Assembly (NCBI RefSeq): GCF_001665625.1
Contig: NZ_LZSY01000106.1
Span: forward strand, 1 to 64,000
Reading direction: 5' to 3'
DNA: 64,000 nt
From: Mycolicibacterium peregrinum
Lineage (GTDB): Bacteria > Actinomycetota > Actinomycetes > Mycobacteriales > Mycobacteriaceae
Shown here: piece after piece, positions 27,002 through 34,727 of the stretch
Layout: each line of letters begins with the position of its first letter
Numbering within the stretch: position 1 is the stretch's first letter
Notes under the pieces: generated by a model
Told to the model about the DNA's origin: nothing
What the model saw: only the letters and a program-made list of their open reading frames with translations
Databases searched by the model: none
Translations under genes and position numbers: made by a program

Positions 27002-27940
27002 GTGACAAGTTCGACCGATCAGCAGTTCCACTTGGACCTGCCCGCACGGAGAGCCGACGAGGGCCTGTTCGGACCGGAATCGGTGTCGTGGCGGGTGTGG
27101 TCGCATCCGGCCGCCATCCCCGGCGTCATGCGCTCGTTCGTGCTCGACATGGTGTGCAGCACGCATGGTGCCGCCGCACTCGAAGAACACAGCCGCTACC
27201 GCGAGGACCCGCTCGGTCGGCTCAACCGCACCATGTACTACTTCCTGACCGCCGTGTTCGCCGACACCGCTACCGTGGCGGCGGCCAACCAGCGCCTGGA
27301 CCGCCTGCACGCCCGCATCGAGGGCAGTGAGCCGATGACCGGGCAGTCCTACAGCGCGATGGATCCCTACCTGCGCCTGGGAAACCACATGCTGTCCTGG
27401 CATTCGGTGTTCTACGCCTACCAGACCCTGACCACCGGTCTTTGTGAGGAGGAGCAGGACCAGTTCTTCGCGGAAGCGGCCATCGCCTTCGAAACCTTCG
27501 GGATCGACTATGACGACATCCGCGCCTCAGCGGTGCGGCACGGTATCGCCGAACACCTTATGCCGGAGCATATTCCGTGCACCCGTGACGAGTACCGCAG
27601 GTTGTGGGCCGCCTCTCGCCATCTGATCTGCGTCAACGCACAGACCCGGGGTGCGCTCGACGCCATCCTGCACCCGCGTGCGCTGGACGGAGACCCCGTC
27701 AAAGCTGCCCTGTTCCGGGCTTATCCCGTCCTTGCCCGCGCCGGGCTTGCCCTCGTTCCGCGCCACATTCGACACCTCAGCGGACTGCCCGCTTCGTCCG
27801 CCGGCGATGCCGCAACCATCGTGGGCGCTCGGGCCGCCATGACCATGTTGCATCGCACCGGCACCTATCCGTTGGTACTCAAGCGGTTGTGCCCACATGG
27901 CCACCGCATCCAAAGTCAGGCACTTCGCAGCATCGGGTAG
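27002..27940 (+). CDS. MpaB/rubber-oxygenase-like (DUF2236) oxygenase
   Basis: The 312-residue protein starts at GTG 27002. It shows the DUF2236 pattern: GLFGPESVSWRVWSHPA near the N-terminus, then the family histidine-containing segment HMLSWHSVFYAYQTL and YRRLWAASRHL. This family includes haem-dependent oxygenases such as the latex-clearing protein Lcp and fungal MpaB, which cleave C=C bonds in isoprenoid chains. No signal peptide is seen, so it is probably cytoplasmic or membrane-associated. It is followed 43 bp later by an alpha/beta hydrolase gene under the same presumed TetR control. Confidence 0.85.
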   Translation: MTSSTDQQFHLDLPARRADEGLFGPESVSWRVWSHPAAIPGVMRSFVLDMVCSTHGAAALEEHSRYREDPLGRLNRTMYYFLTAVFADTATVAAANQRLDRLHARIEGSEPMTGQSYSAMDPYLRLGNHMLSWHSVFYAYQTLTTGLCEEEQDQFFAEAAIAFETFGIDYDDIRASAVRHGIAEHLMPEHIPCTRDEYRRLWAASRHLICVNAQTRGALDAILHPRALDGDPVKAALFRAYPVLARAGLALVPRHIRHLSGLPASSAGDAATIVGARAAMTMLHRTGTYPLVLKRLCPHGHRIQSQALRSIG

Positions 27941-27983
27941 TCGCACCGACGTGGAAATCAGTTCGAAGAGAGGAACGGTCACC

Positions 27984-28676
27984 ATGATTGGAAAACCGGC
28001 AATTGTTCTGGTGCATGGCTTTTGGGGCGGAGCAGCGCACTGGGGCGAAGTCATCATCGAGCTGAACAGGCGCGGATACACCTCACTGCATGCGGTGGAG
28101 ATCCCATTGACTTCGCTGGCCGACGACGCCGATCGCACCCGCAAGATGATCAGACAGATCGAGGGCCCCGTGGTGTTGGTGGGACATTCCTACGGCGGCG
28201 CGGTCATCACGGAAGCCGGTACGCTCCCTAACGTCACCGCATTGGTCTACATCGCGGCGTTCGCACCCGATACCGGTGAAAGCCCCGGCCAGATAAGCCA
28301 GGAGATGCCTCCCGCGGCGATCGAAAACCTCGCTGCGGACTCCGATGGGTACCTCTGGATCAAGCCGGAAAGGTTCGGCGAGAGCTTCTGCCAAGATCTC
28401 CCCGCTGACCGGGCCCTCGTCATGGCAGTGACCCAGAAAGCGCCGCTGGCCTCCACGTTCGGCGACACGGCAACGGACCCGGCGTGGAAGGTCAAACCGG
28501 TGTTCTACCAGGTCTCCACCGCCGACCGCATGATTCACCCAGACAATGAGCGCAGGATGGCCCAGCGGATGAACCCTCGCAGAATCATCGAACTCGACGC
28601 CAGCCACGCCTCGCTGGCGTCACAGGCCGGTGCGGTTGCCGATCTCATCGAGGAGGCCGCCACACACGAGGCCTGA
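27984..28676 (+). CDS. Alpha/beta hydrolase
   Basis: The ATG at 27984 has AGAGG upstream and yields 230 residues. The oxyanion HGFWGG motif, the nucleophile elbow GHSYGG and a C-terminal histidine in DASHASL complete a serine hydrolase triad. The pattern resembles the EstC/hydroxynitrile-lyase-like group. It is probably co-transcribed with the preceding oxygenase and may hydrolyse its product (inference). Confidence 0.88.
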   Translation: MIGKPAIVLVHGFWGGAAHWGEVIIELNRRGYTSLHAVEIPLTSLADDADRTRKMIRQIEGPVVLVGHSYGGAVITEAGTLPNVTALVYIAAFAPDTGESPGQISQEMPPAAIENLAADSDGYLWIKPERFGESFCQDLPADRALVMAVTQKAPLASTFGDTATDPAWKVKPVFYQVSTADRMIHPDNERRMAQRMNPRRIIELDASHASLASQAGAVADLIEEAATHEA

Positions 28677-28700
28677 CTGGCGAACCGGGAGGCGGCTGTT

Positions 28701-29822
28701 TCATGCCGGCTGCTGATCTGCCCCCACCCTGGGCAGCTGCACCACGACCCGCAACCCGCCGCCGGGGCGGGCAGTGAGGGTGAGCGTCCCGTCGTGGGCA
28801 TGGATGATGCTGTTGACGATCGCCAGACCGAGCCCGACACCGTCGTGGTGGGTACGCACGCGCTCGCTACCGCGTTGAAACGGCTCGACCAGCGTGGAAA
28901 CCATTGGTGCAGTGAGCTTGTCGCCGGTGTTCTCGACAGAGAGCATCACGGAGGTCGGGTCAACCCTCGTGGTGACCCACACGGTTCCATGAGCGGGCTG
29001 ATTGTGCACGATCGCGTTGTGCACCAGGTTGGTGGCCATCTGCAGCAGGAGCGCGGCAGAGCCCGTGGTGGGCGCCACGTCGCCGGACGTCTCGAGGATG
29101 ATGCCGTGTCTTTCCGCCAGGGGCAGCAGCGTTTCGGTGGCTTCCTCGGCGATGAGCGACAGGTCGATGTGTTCTTGGGTGAAGGATCGTTGATCAGCAC
29201 GGCTGAGTAGGAGCAGCGCTTCGGTGAGGTCGATCGCCCGGGTGTTGACGGCGCACAGGCGTTCGACCAGCTCACCGGTGTCGGTGTTGGGATCCTGGCG
29301 GGCCACATCGAGCAGGGTCTGCGTGATCGCCAACGGGGTGCGCAGTTCATGGGAGGCGTTGGCGGCGAATCTCTGCTGTTCGGCGACGTGTGCTTCGAGC
29401 CGCTCGAGCATGGTGTCGAAGGCGTCGGCGAGTTCGCGAAGCTCATCTCGTCTCCCCGACAGCCGAATTCGGTGTGACAGTGATCCTTTCGAGGCCATGC
29501 GGGTGGCGGCTGTGATGCGCGTCAGGGGTGCGAGCATTCGGCCGGCCAGCAGCCACCCGCCGACCAGACCGAACACCAGCAGAAACGCCATCACGACGGC
29601 GGCTCTGGGAGCGAAAACGTGCAGGAGCCTGGACCGGATGGGAAAGACATCGTTGGGGAATTCGATGTCAGTGCTGCCCGGGATGATCATCATCCGGTCT
29701 GGCACGTACCGCAGCAGGAACACCCACACGGCGGTGAGCAGCAGAGCGCCGGCGACCATCAGGAACCCGGCGTAGCTGAGGGTGAGCTTGAGCCGAAGGC
29801 TCAATCCCGGTGTTCTATCCAT
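28701..29822 (-). CDS. Sensor histidine kinase
   Basis: The ATG at 29822 gives a 373-residue kinase with membrane spans at about 12-37 and 73-94 enclosing a short extracytoplasmic loop. A HAMP linker (LAPLTRITAATRMA) and the H-box ANASHELRTPLA with phospho-acceptor His158 follow. The catalytic domain has the N-box NLVHNAIVHNQP and G-box GVGLGLAIVNSI. Its start overlaps the response regulator stop by 8 nt. The short sensor loop suggests detection of a membrane or small ligand signal. Confidence 0.93.
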   Translation of the reverse strand: MDRTPGLSLRLKLTLSYAGFLMVAGALLLTAVWVFLLRYVPDRMMIIPGSTDIEFPNDVFPIRSRLLHVFAPRAAVVMAFLLVFGLVGGWLLAGRMLAPLTRITAATRMASKGSLSHRIRLSGRRDELRELADAFDTMLERLEAHVAEQQRFAANASHELRTPLAITQTLLDVARQDPNTDTGELVERLCAVNTRAIDLTEALLLLSRADQRSFTQEHIDLSLIAEEATETLLPLAERHGIILETSGDVAPTTGSAALLLQMATNLVHNAIVHNQPAHGTVWVTTRVDPTSVMLSVENTGDKLTAPMVSTLVEPFQRGSERVRTHHDGVGLGLAIVNSIIHAHDGTLTLTARPGGGLRVVVQLPRVGADQQPA

Positions 29823-30510
29823 CGTTTCGTTCCCCCTGCCCGGAGCCCGCTGCGTTCTCGATGCGGTAGCCGACCCCGGGCACGGTCGCGATGATCCGGG
29901 GTTCGCCGAGGCGTTTGCGCAGCGCCGACACCGTGATGCGCACGGCATTGGTGAACGGGTCGGCGTTCTCATCCCACGCCCGCTCCAGGAGCTCTTCGGC
30001 ACTGACGACACCGCCTTCGGCCGCGACGAGAACCTCGAGCACCGCGAACTGTTTCCTGGTAAGGCCGACATATCGGCCGTCGCGGTACACCTCGCGCCGG
30101 AACGGATCCAGCCGCAGGCCCGCGATCTCCCACACCGGCGGCCTGCTCTGGGCGCGCCTGCGGTCGAGTGCTCGCAGCCGCAGCACGAGCTCTCGCAGTT
30201 CGAACGGCTTGGTCAGATAGTCGTCGGCACCGAGTTCGAATCCCGAAGCCAAGTCATCGAGCCGGTCTGCAGCGGTCAACATCAGGATCGGCGTCCCGCT
30301 GCCCGAAGCGACGATACGTTCAGCGACCTCGTCGCCCGAGGGGCCGGGGATGTCGCGGTCGAGCACGGCGATGTCGTAGGTGTTGATGCTCAACAACTCC
30401 AGCGCGGTGTCTCCGTCACCGGCGATATCGGCGGCGATCGCCTCCAGACGCAGACCGTCGCGGATGGCCGTCGCCATATAGGGCTCGTCTTCGACGACCA
30501 ACACACGCAT
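29815..30510 (-). CDS. OmpR/PhoB-family response regulator
   Basis: The ATG at 30510 gives 231 residues. The receiver domain carries the acidic pair EDE at 7-9, phospho-acceptor Asp51 (VLDRDIPGPSG) and the conserved lysine in YLTKPF. A winged-helix output domain follows (LTRKQFAVLEVLV, NAVRITVSALRKRLGE). It is co-translated with the sensor kinase. The divergent secreted-protein gene 88 bp away is a likely target (inference). Confidence 0.95.
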   Translation of the reverse strand: MRVLVVEDEPYMATAIRDGLRLEAIAADIAGDGDTALELLSINTYDIAVLDRDIPGPSGDEVAERIVASGSGTPILMLTAADRLDDLASGFELGADDYLTKPFELRELVLRLRALDRRRAQSRPPVWEIAGLRLDPFRREVYRDGRYVGLTRKQFAVLEVLVAAEGGVVSAEELLERAWDENADPFTNAVRITVSALRKRLGEPRIIATVPGVGYRIENAAGSGQGERNDG

Positions 30511-30598
30511 GCTCTCCACGCTACGAGCTCGCTCATATCGTCGGCATATCGAAAATCGCATACGCGCCGACAACACCGTCGGGCCTTGACTGGCGGCC

Positions 30599-31123
30599 AT
30601 GACAAACGACAACTCAGCACACGACCGACGCCCCTTCGTCACCCTCGCCGTCGCCGCATTGATCGGCGCGGGAGGTGTGGCCTTCGCCTCCCAGGCTGTC
30701 GCCGACCCGGCGGGTCAGCAACAGACGACCAGGTACTCCGAGTGCATGCGGGCCAACGGCGTCGCGGACTTTCCAAATCCCAACGCACAAGGCCAAATTA
30801 GCTATGGAGGCATCTCTGTGCCGAAGGCCACCTGGCAGAACGCGATCGGTGCGTGTGCGAATCTCCAGCCCTCGGGTTGGTCCGACGCCCAGCGCACGCC
30901 GGCGCAGCAGGCCGCGGCGCTCGAATTCGCGCAATGCGTGCGCGACCATGGTGTGCCGGACTTCCCCGACCCGGGCACCGCACGCGATCCGCTCATCGAC
31001 ACTTCGAGGATGCGTGGCGACGTCAGCGCCGGCAGCATTCCCGAGCTGAAGCCCGCGGTCGAGGCGTGCCACGACTTCTTCGCCGCCGCGCTCCCGCCAG
31101 AGGGGACTGGCCGGCCGGGCTGA
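30599..31123 (+). CDS. Secreted protein with a duplicated Cys-(M/V)-R-x-x-G-V-x-D-F-P motif
   Basis: The 174-residue protein has an N-terminal hydrophobic signal (residues about 13-36, ending AVADPA). The mature region is an internal duplication: CMRANGVADFPNP at 49-61 and CVRDHGVPDFPDP at 113-125. Each is followed by a second cysteine, Cys86 and Cys157. Similar C-M-R-x-x-G-V-x-x-F-P-x-P exported proteins occur beside two-component systems and efflux genes in actinobacteria, but no function is known to me. It is divergent from the response regulator and is probably periplasmic or cell-wall associated. Confidence 0.8.
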   Translation: MTNDNSAHDRRPFVTLAVAALIGAGGVAFASQAVADPAGQQQTTRYSECMRANGVADFPNPNAQGQISYGGISVPKATWQNAIGACANLQPSGWSDAQRTPAQQAAALEFAQCVRDHGVPDFPDPGTARDPLIDTSRMRGDVSAGSIPELKPAVEACHDFFAAALPPEGTGRPG

Positions 31124-31152
31124 GAACCCAAAGGCTCGGGGTTGACGTCGAG

Positions 31153-31701
31153 TTAATCGGTTGTGCTTGGTCGGACGGCGTCGAGGTCGTCCTTGGTCAA
31201 GACAGCACGAACGGTCAGTCCGACGTCTCGTAGGACGGTGGTGGGATCAGCACTTCGGTTGATCGCGCAGATTACGGTCGAGACCTTGCCGTGCTCGCTG
31301 CGTATGGCCTGAGCTGCATCCCGGACGGCACCGCCGGTGGTGATCACGTCCTCTATCAGAGTGATCGCTCTTCCGGCGGTGTCGGCACCCTCGGCGAGCC
31401 TGCAGGTGCCGTAGGCCTTGGCGGCTTTCCGTACGAATAGTGTTGGTATGCCCGTGAGTTGACTCAAAACGGTGGCCAGTGGGACGCCGCCGAGTTCTAG
31501 GCCACCGAGCAGGTCGGTATCGGCAGGAATGAGCGGAACCATGGCCTCGCACACGCGTCGTAATAATCGAGGGTCTGTCTCGAACGAGTACTTGTCGAAG
31601 TACTCGTGAGAGATCTGGCCTGATCGAAGCTGAAACTGTCCTCGGAGGCGACAGGCGCGGTCCACATCCGAAGCGAGCAGTTGGCGGTCCATGCTGTTCA
31701 T
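31153..31701 (-). CDS. Orotate phosphoribosyltransferase-like protein
   Basis: The frame extends to 31776, but the ATG at 31701 (or 31692) gives the natural PyrE-like N-terminus MDRQLLASDVDRACRLRG. Family signatures are FQLRSGQISHEYFDKY and the PRPP-binding loop TLIEDVITTGGAV. At about 182 residues it has the length of PyrE. OPRTase makes OMP from orotate and PRPP. This copy lies beside a HAD phosphatase gene rather than pyr genes, so it may be a salvage or side-pathway paralogue. Confidence 0.82.
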   Translation of the reverse strand: MNSMDRQLLASDVDRACRLRGQFQLRSGQISHEYFDKYSFETDPRLLRRVCEAMVPLIPADTDLLGGLELGGVPLATVLSQLTGIPTLFVRKAAKAYGTCRLAEGADTAGRAITLIEDVITTGGAVRDAAQAIRSEHGKVSTVICAINRSADPTTVLRDVGLTVRAVLTKDDLDAVRPSTTD

Positions 31702-31814
31702 CGTGGCACTAGATGTGACGAGTGGGCCGGCGTGTGGGGCTGTCACACACGCGAGATCTGGGGTTGGATTCCTCATACGGAACGGCGTCGCCGCCGTCGG
31801 TGGGAGGGGCTCTA

Positions 31815-31931
31815 GTGCCTGACTGGGAGTACCAGCTGTGGCCCGGCACCTCGCATGCTCTACCGCTCGAGCTTCCTGACGAGGTCAATGCCGGTATCCG
31901 CCAGTTCGTGATCGACCGCCGCACCGCCTGA
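31815..31931 (+). pseudogene. Possible remnant of an alpha/beta-hydrolase 3' end
   Basis: The plus-strand reading VPDWEYQLWPGTSHALPLE, followed by a helix with LPDEVNAGIRQFV and a stop at 31931, resembles the terminal catalytic-histidine segment of alpha/beta hydrolases (G-x-S-H-x-L-P-x-E-x-P). No upstream hydrolase sequence is present, and the stretch is antisense to the end of the HAD gene. It may be a decayed gene end or chance. Confidence 0.3.
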
Positions 31932-32552
31932 TGTCAACCATGCGGTCAGCTCCTGCAACGAGTCCACGCGCAGATCAGCAAGTGAGGCTTCGTCTTTGAG
32001 AGCGTGGAGATAACCCCATGGGCCGCGCCGAACGAACACTGTCCGCATCCCGGCCGCGCGGGCGGGCAGCACGTCATTATCGAGGCGATCGCCCACATAC
32101 AAGATGGACTCGGCGGGGACGCGCGCTTGCCTGATCAGGCGGAGGAAGAACGCGGGATCTGGCTTGGCCACGCCCCACTCGGCCGACGAGGTAACGAAGT
32201 CAGCCTCGAGGCCGGCGCCGGCGAGCACCTGTTCGATCTCCACTGGCTGGTTGCCGGCGATACCGACGGTCAAGCCGACCCGACGCGCAGTGGCCACACA
32301 TTCCAGAGCGTCGGCGTACAGATCGCACTCACCCGGATCGAGACCCGCTGCCGGCGGGTCGACACCGATCACATCCCATAGATCGTGGTGATCCCTGCCG
32401 GTGGCGATCAACGCCCCCACCACGGCGCATAAAGTGAACGGCGTCAATCCCAATCGCTGTGCCAGCGCGTTCCACATGCGAGTTTCGTCGACCAACGTCT
32501 CGCCGACATCGAACACCACACACCGGATCTGTGCCAACCATCCCGAAGCCAC
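31860..32552 (-). CDS. HAD-superfamily hydrolase
   Basis: The 230-residue protein has HAD motif I VVFDVGETLVDE (nucleophile Asp, with Gly-Glu in place of the usual acid Asp pair). Motif II is GIAGNQP and motif III is the lysine in AKPDPAFF. Motif IV is LYVGDRLDNDVLPARAAGM. The FDVGET variant occurs in many HAD phosphatases. It starts at GTG, and 158 bp separate its stop from the start of the OPRT-like gene on the same strand, so a common transcript is possible. Confidence 0.85.
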   Translation of the reverse strand: MASGWLAQIRCVVFDVGETLVDETRMWNALAQRLGLTPFTLCAVVGALIATGRDHHDLWDVIGVDPPAAGLDPGECDLYADALECVATARRVGLTVGIAGNQPVEIEQVLAGAGLEADFVTSSAEWGVAKPDPAFFLRLIRQARVPAESILYVGDRLDNDVLPARAAGMRTVFVRRGPWGYLHALKDEASLADLRVDSLQELTAWLTSGGAAVDHELADTGIDLVRKLER

Positions 32553-33153
32553 AGACCCAGAGTTTCACATCCGTGTCTCTCCGCTGAAGTTTCGCGACCT
32601 GGTCGTACCCACCAGGCTGGCAGTTTCGGGCATGAATGTCCTACCCAAAAATCACTGGGACCTGTCGCAATGCGGTGTTACCGTCACGCCGTGACTATGT
32701 TCTGCGACGCCTATGCGCTGCTCGCCGGGATGCACTACGCATCCACGGCGAGTTTGTCGTGTGCAGGCCTCGCGGGTACGAAAGGCATTGCCCGGCAGTC
32801 GGTCGTGCGCAATGCCCTGTGGCATCGCCGTTGCTTTCGGTCAACACGTCTGCAAACTTCCACCCGCTCAGTGGGTGCACGCCCCGGCCGGAAGCATGGG
32901 CCCGAAGAACAATCTCACAAAACTCTCAACCTCACCGTTGCCGCTGACAGGAACGTCGCCTGACGTTTCTGTAATTTGATGCGCCCAATTCAGTTGGTGC
33001 GCAGTAAGTTACGGCGAAAAATACTCTCGACAATTGCGGTTTCGGCAGCGCATGCTGTTGGCGGCAAGGCGCACGAATAAACGTGTACAGAACGGCGCGA
33101 CATCGAAAATTCGTGTCGCGTCGGATCTTTGAAAACTGCAGAATGTGGCATCC
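32553..33153. other. Intergenic region upstream of the tRNA array
   Basis: About 600 bp without a supported gene. Short open frames on the plus strand (for example 32636-32947) have poor codon usage and no ribosome-binding site. The last 150 bp (33000-33153) are locally AT-richer than the surroundings and may contain the array promoter, but I could not assign a -10/-35 pair. Confidence 0.5.
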
Positions 33154-33238
33154 GCGCTCGTGGCGGAACTGGAAGACGCGCCCGGCTCAGACCCGGGTGC
33201 CCTACACGGGCATGCAGGTTCAACTCCTGCCGAGCGCA
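33154..33238 (+). tRNA. tRNA-Leu (anticodon CAG)
   Basis: Acceptor GCGCTCG pairs with CGAGCGC, and the anticodon stem CCCGG/CCGGG holds loop CTCAGAC. A long variable arm fits tRNA-Leu. The 3' CCA is not encoded. This is the first member of the array. Confidence 0.93.
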
Positions 33239-33292
33239 CTGTCGGATCGTCGGTGAATCGTGTATCACTCTCGACGATCGGCACTCACACAC

Positions 33293-33367
33293 GCGCCGTT
33301 AGCTGAGTTGGGATAGCACCAGACTCTTAATCTGGGGACGGGGGATCGAAACCCTCACGGCGCACCA
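33293..33367 (+). tRNA. tRNA-Lys (anticodon CTT), CCA encoded
   Basis: Acceptor GCGCCGT pairs with ACGGCGC. Anticodon stem CCAGA/TCTGG holds loop CTCTTAA. The gene ends ACCA, so the CCA tail is encoded (33365-33367). Confidence 0.93.
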
Positions 33368-33375
33368 GTATTCAT

Positions 33376-33451
33376 GCCGCTGAGGTGTAACCGGTTTGCA
33401 CGCCAGTCTTCCAAACTGGCAGAGCGGGTTCGAGCCCCGTCGGCGGTTCCA
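33376..33451 (+). tRNA. tRNA-Gly (anticodon TCC), CCA encoded
   Basis: Anticodon stem CCAGT/ACTGG holds loop CTTCCAA. Acceptor GCCGCTG pairs with CGGCGGT through two G-U wobbles, with discriminator U and encoded CCA. The HNH gene begins 34 nt downstream. Confidence 0.88.
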
Positions 33452-33485
33452 TTGAAACGACAAATCAGAGAGGAGGCACGCGGTC

Positions 33486-33980
33486 ATGAAGCACTTTCGT
33501 CAACGCACAAACCGTCAGCATGCCGTGACGGTGTACAACGCCGACTACCGCGTGCTGACCCACGTGACCTGGCAGGAGGCGGTCCGGCTGCTGCTGCGGG
33601 GTTCGGTCTACGTGATCGAGCGCCACAGCCCAGCCGTACACATACACAGCCCGTCGACGGTCATCGAGTTGCCCGTGTCGGTCGCGCTACGTGAGTACAT
33701 CCACGTGCCGTACCGGCCTGGCCATCGTGCAGCCCGTGCCGGGGTGCTGGAACGTGACGGCTACACCTGCGCCTACTGCGGGGGACACGGCGACACGCTG
33801 GACCACGTCGTGCCGGAGTCGCGTGGGGGCCAGAACACCTGGCTCAATCTCGTCGCTGCGTGCGCACCGTGCAACGGACGCAAGGGGAATCGCACTCCCG
33901 AAGAGGCTGGGATGCGGTTGTTCTGGGAGCCGTACGAGCCGCGTGAGCGGGACCGCTACCGCGTGCCGGCGATGGCCTGA
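33486..33980 (+). CDS. HNH endonuclease within the tRNA array
   Basis: The 164-residue protein has a zinc ribbon formed by CAYC (Cys95, Cys98) and CAPC (Cys126, Cys129). These bracket a classic HNH core: Asp106-His107 (TLDHVVPESRGG), Asn121 (WLNLV) and Asn130, followed by GRKGNRTPEEAGM. The first 75 residues (residues 1-75, with VTWQEAVRLLLRGSVYVIE) form the domain common to actinobacterial HNH proteins of this type. AGGAGG precedes the ATG by about 10 nt. It separates the first three tRNA genes from the other nine, in the same direction. Homing or array maintenance is possible, but nuclease activity is inferred only from the motif. Confidence 0.92.
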   Translation: MKHFRQRTNRQHAVTVYNADYRVLTHVTWQEAVRLLLRGSVYVIERHSPAVHIHSPSTVIELPVSVALREYIHVPYRPGHRAARAGVLERDGYTCAYCGGHGDTLDHVVPESRGGQNTWLNLVAACAPCNGRKGNRTPEEAGMRLFWEPYEPRERDRYRVPAMA

Positions 33981-33997
33981 ACAATGATGCTTCACCC

Positions 33998-34040
33998 GCC
34001 GGGGCGGACGATGCAATGAGTGGAAGTCGTCCGCCCCGGC
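33998..34040. terminator. 14-bp perfect hairpin between HNH gene and tRNA-Asn
   Basis: GCCGGGGCGGACGA (33998-34011) pairs perfectly with TCGTCCGCCCCGGC (34027-34040) around a 15-nt loop. It lies 18 nt after the HNH stop and 11 nt before tRNA-Asn. It could terminate the HNH message or serve as an RNA processing site ahead of the tRNAs. Confidence 0.65.
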
Positions 34041-34051
34041 CGCCCATCTAC

Positions 34052-34125
34052 TCCCTCGTAGCTCAATTCGGTAGAGCCGCGCCCTGTTAAGGCGAAGGTT
34101 GTTGGTTCGAATCCAGCCGGGGGAG
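34052..34125 (+). tRNA. tRNA-Asn (anticodon GTT)
   Basis: Anticodon stem GCGCC/GGCGA holds loop CTGTTAA. Acceptor TCCCTCG pairs with CGGGGGA with one wobble. CCA is not encoded. Confidence 0.92.
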
Positions 34126-34129
34126 CGAT

Positions 34130-34214
34130 CTGCGCGCGGTGACGATGGTGTGTCACGGCTGGCTGTAAACCAGTTGCTTCGGCTCAGGGGGTTCGAATCC
34201 CTCCGCGCAGACCA
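34130..34214 (+). tRNA. tRNA-Tyr (anticodon GTA), CCA encoded
   Basis: Anticodon stem GCTGG/CCAGT holds loop CTGTAAA. Acceptor CTGCGCG pairs with CGCGCAG, followed by ACCA. A 12-nt variable arm fits bacterial tRNA-Tyr. The D-arm (GTGAC/GTCAC) is unusual, so the fold is less regular than its neighbours. Confidence 0.8.
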
Positions 34215-34221
34215 CATTCTC

Positions 34222-34295
34222 TGCCCGCTAGCACAATTGGTAGCTGCATCTGGTTTTGACCCAGAGGGTTTCAGGTTCGAATCCTGAGCGGGCAG
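34222..34295 (+). tRNA. tRNA-Gln (anticodon TTG)
   Basis: Anticodon stem TCTGG/CCAGA holds loop TTTTGAC. Acceptor TGCCCGC pairs with GCGGGCA. No encoded CCA. Confidence 0.92.
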
Positions 34296-34300
34296 CGCAG

Positions 34301-34371
34301 GGTCCGTTGGTGTAATGGCAGCACACCTGGTTCTCAAGCAGACAGCAGGAGTTCGACTCTCCTACGGACTA
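34301..34371 (+). tRNA. tRNA-Glu (anticodon CTC), mismatched anticodon stem
   Basis: Acceptor GGTCCGT pairs with ACGGACT and the T-arm AGGAG/CTCCT is intact. The anticodon arm CCTGG-TTCTCAA-GCAGA keeps only three of five pairs, because its first and last pairs are C-A and G-G mismatches. It may be decaying or divergent. No encoded CCA. Confidence 0.75.
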
Positions 34372-34381
34372 CGTTGTGCAG

Positions 34382-34452
34382 GCCCCGTTCGGATATGGGT
34401 AGTCTGCTGCCCTTTCACGGCGGCGGAGCGGGTTCGAGTCCCGCGCGGGGCA
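34382..34452 (+). tRNA. tRNA-Glu (anticodon TTC)
   Basis: Anticodon stem CTGCC/GGCGG holds loop CTTTCAC. Acceptor GCCCCGT pairs with GCGGGGC and the T-arm is GCGGG/CCCGC. No encoded CCA. Confidence 0.9.
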
Positions 34453-34464
34453 CTGGCAATTCCG

Positions 34465-34552
34465 GGAAGTGTGGCAGAACGGTAATGTAGCGGCTTGCTA
34501 AGCCGTGGTCGCGGTGACCCCGCGGCTGGGGGTTCGAATCCCTTCACTTCCG
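34465..34552 (+). tRNA. tRNA-Ser (anticodon GCT)
   Basis: Anticodon stem GCGGC/GCCGT holds loop TTGCTAA. A long variable arm (CGCGG/CCGCG) and acceptor GGAAGTG/CACTTCC give a class II tRNA. No encoded CCA. Confidence 0.93.
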
Positions 34553-34554
34553 CT

Positions 34555-34628
34555 GTGGCGGTAGCTCAATCCGGTAGAGCTCCAGGTTGTGATCCTGGTC
34601 GTTACGGGTTCGAATCCCGTCCGCCACC
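34555..34628 (+). tRNA. tRNA-His (anticodon GTG)
   Basis: Anticodon stem CCAGG/CCTGG holds loop TTGTGAT. Acceptor GTGGCGG pairs with CCGCCAC. It begins only 2 nt after tRNA-Ser. Confidence 0.92.
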
Positions 34629-34642
34629 CCACTCATGCCCAC

Positions 34643-34716
34643 GCCCCTGTAGCTCAATCGGATAGAGCGTCGTCCTCCGACGGCGAAGGTTGACGGTTCG
34701 AGTCCGTCCAGGGGCA
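34643..34716 (+). tRNA. tRNA-Arg (anticodon CCG)
   Basis: Anticodon stem TCGTC/GGCGA holds loop CTCCGAC. Acceptor GCCCCTG pairs with CAGGGGC, and the discriminator is A. Confidence 0.92.
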
Positions 34717-34727
34717 CGGCACGGGAT

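Noticed and set aside
32636..32963. Overlapping short frames upstream of the tRNA array
   Set aside because: Codon usage is poor, no ribosome-binding site is seen and no domain is recognisable in any frame.
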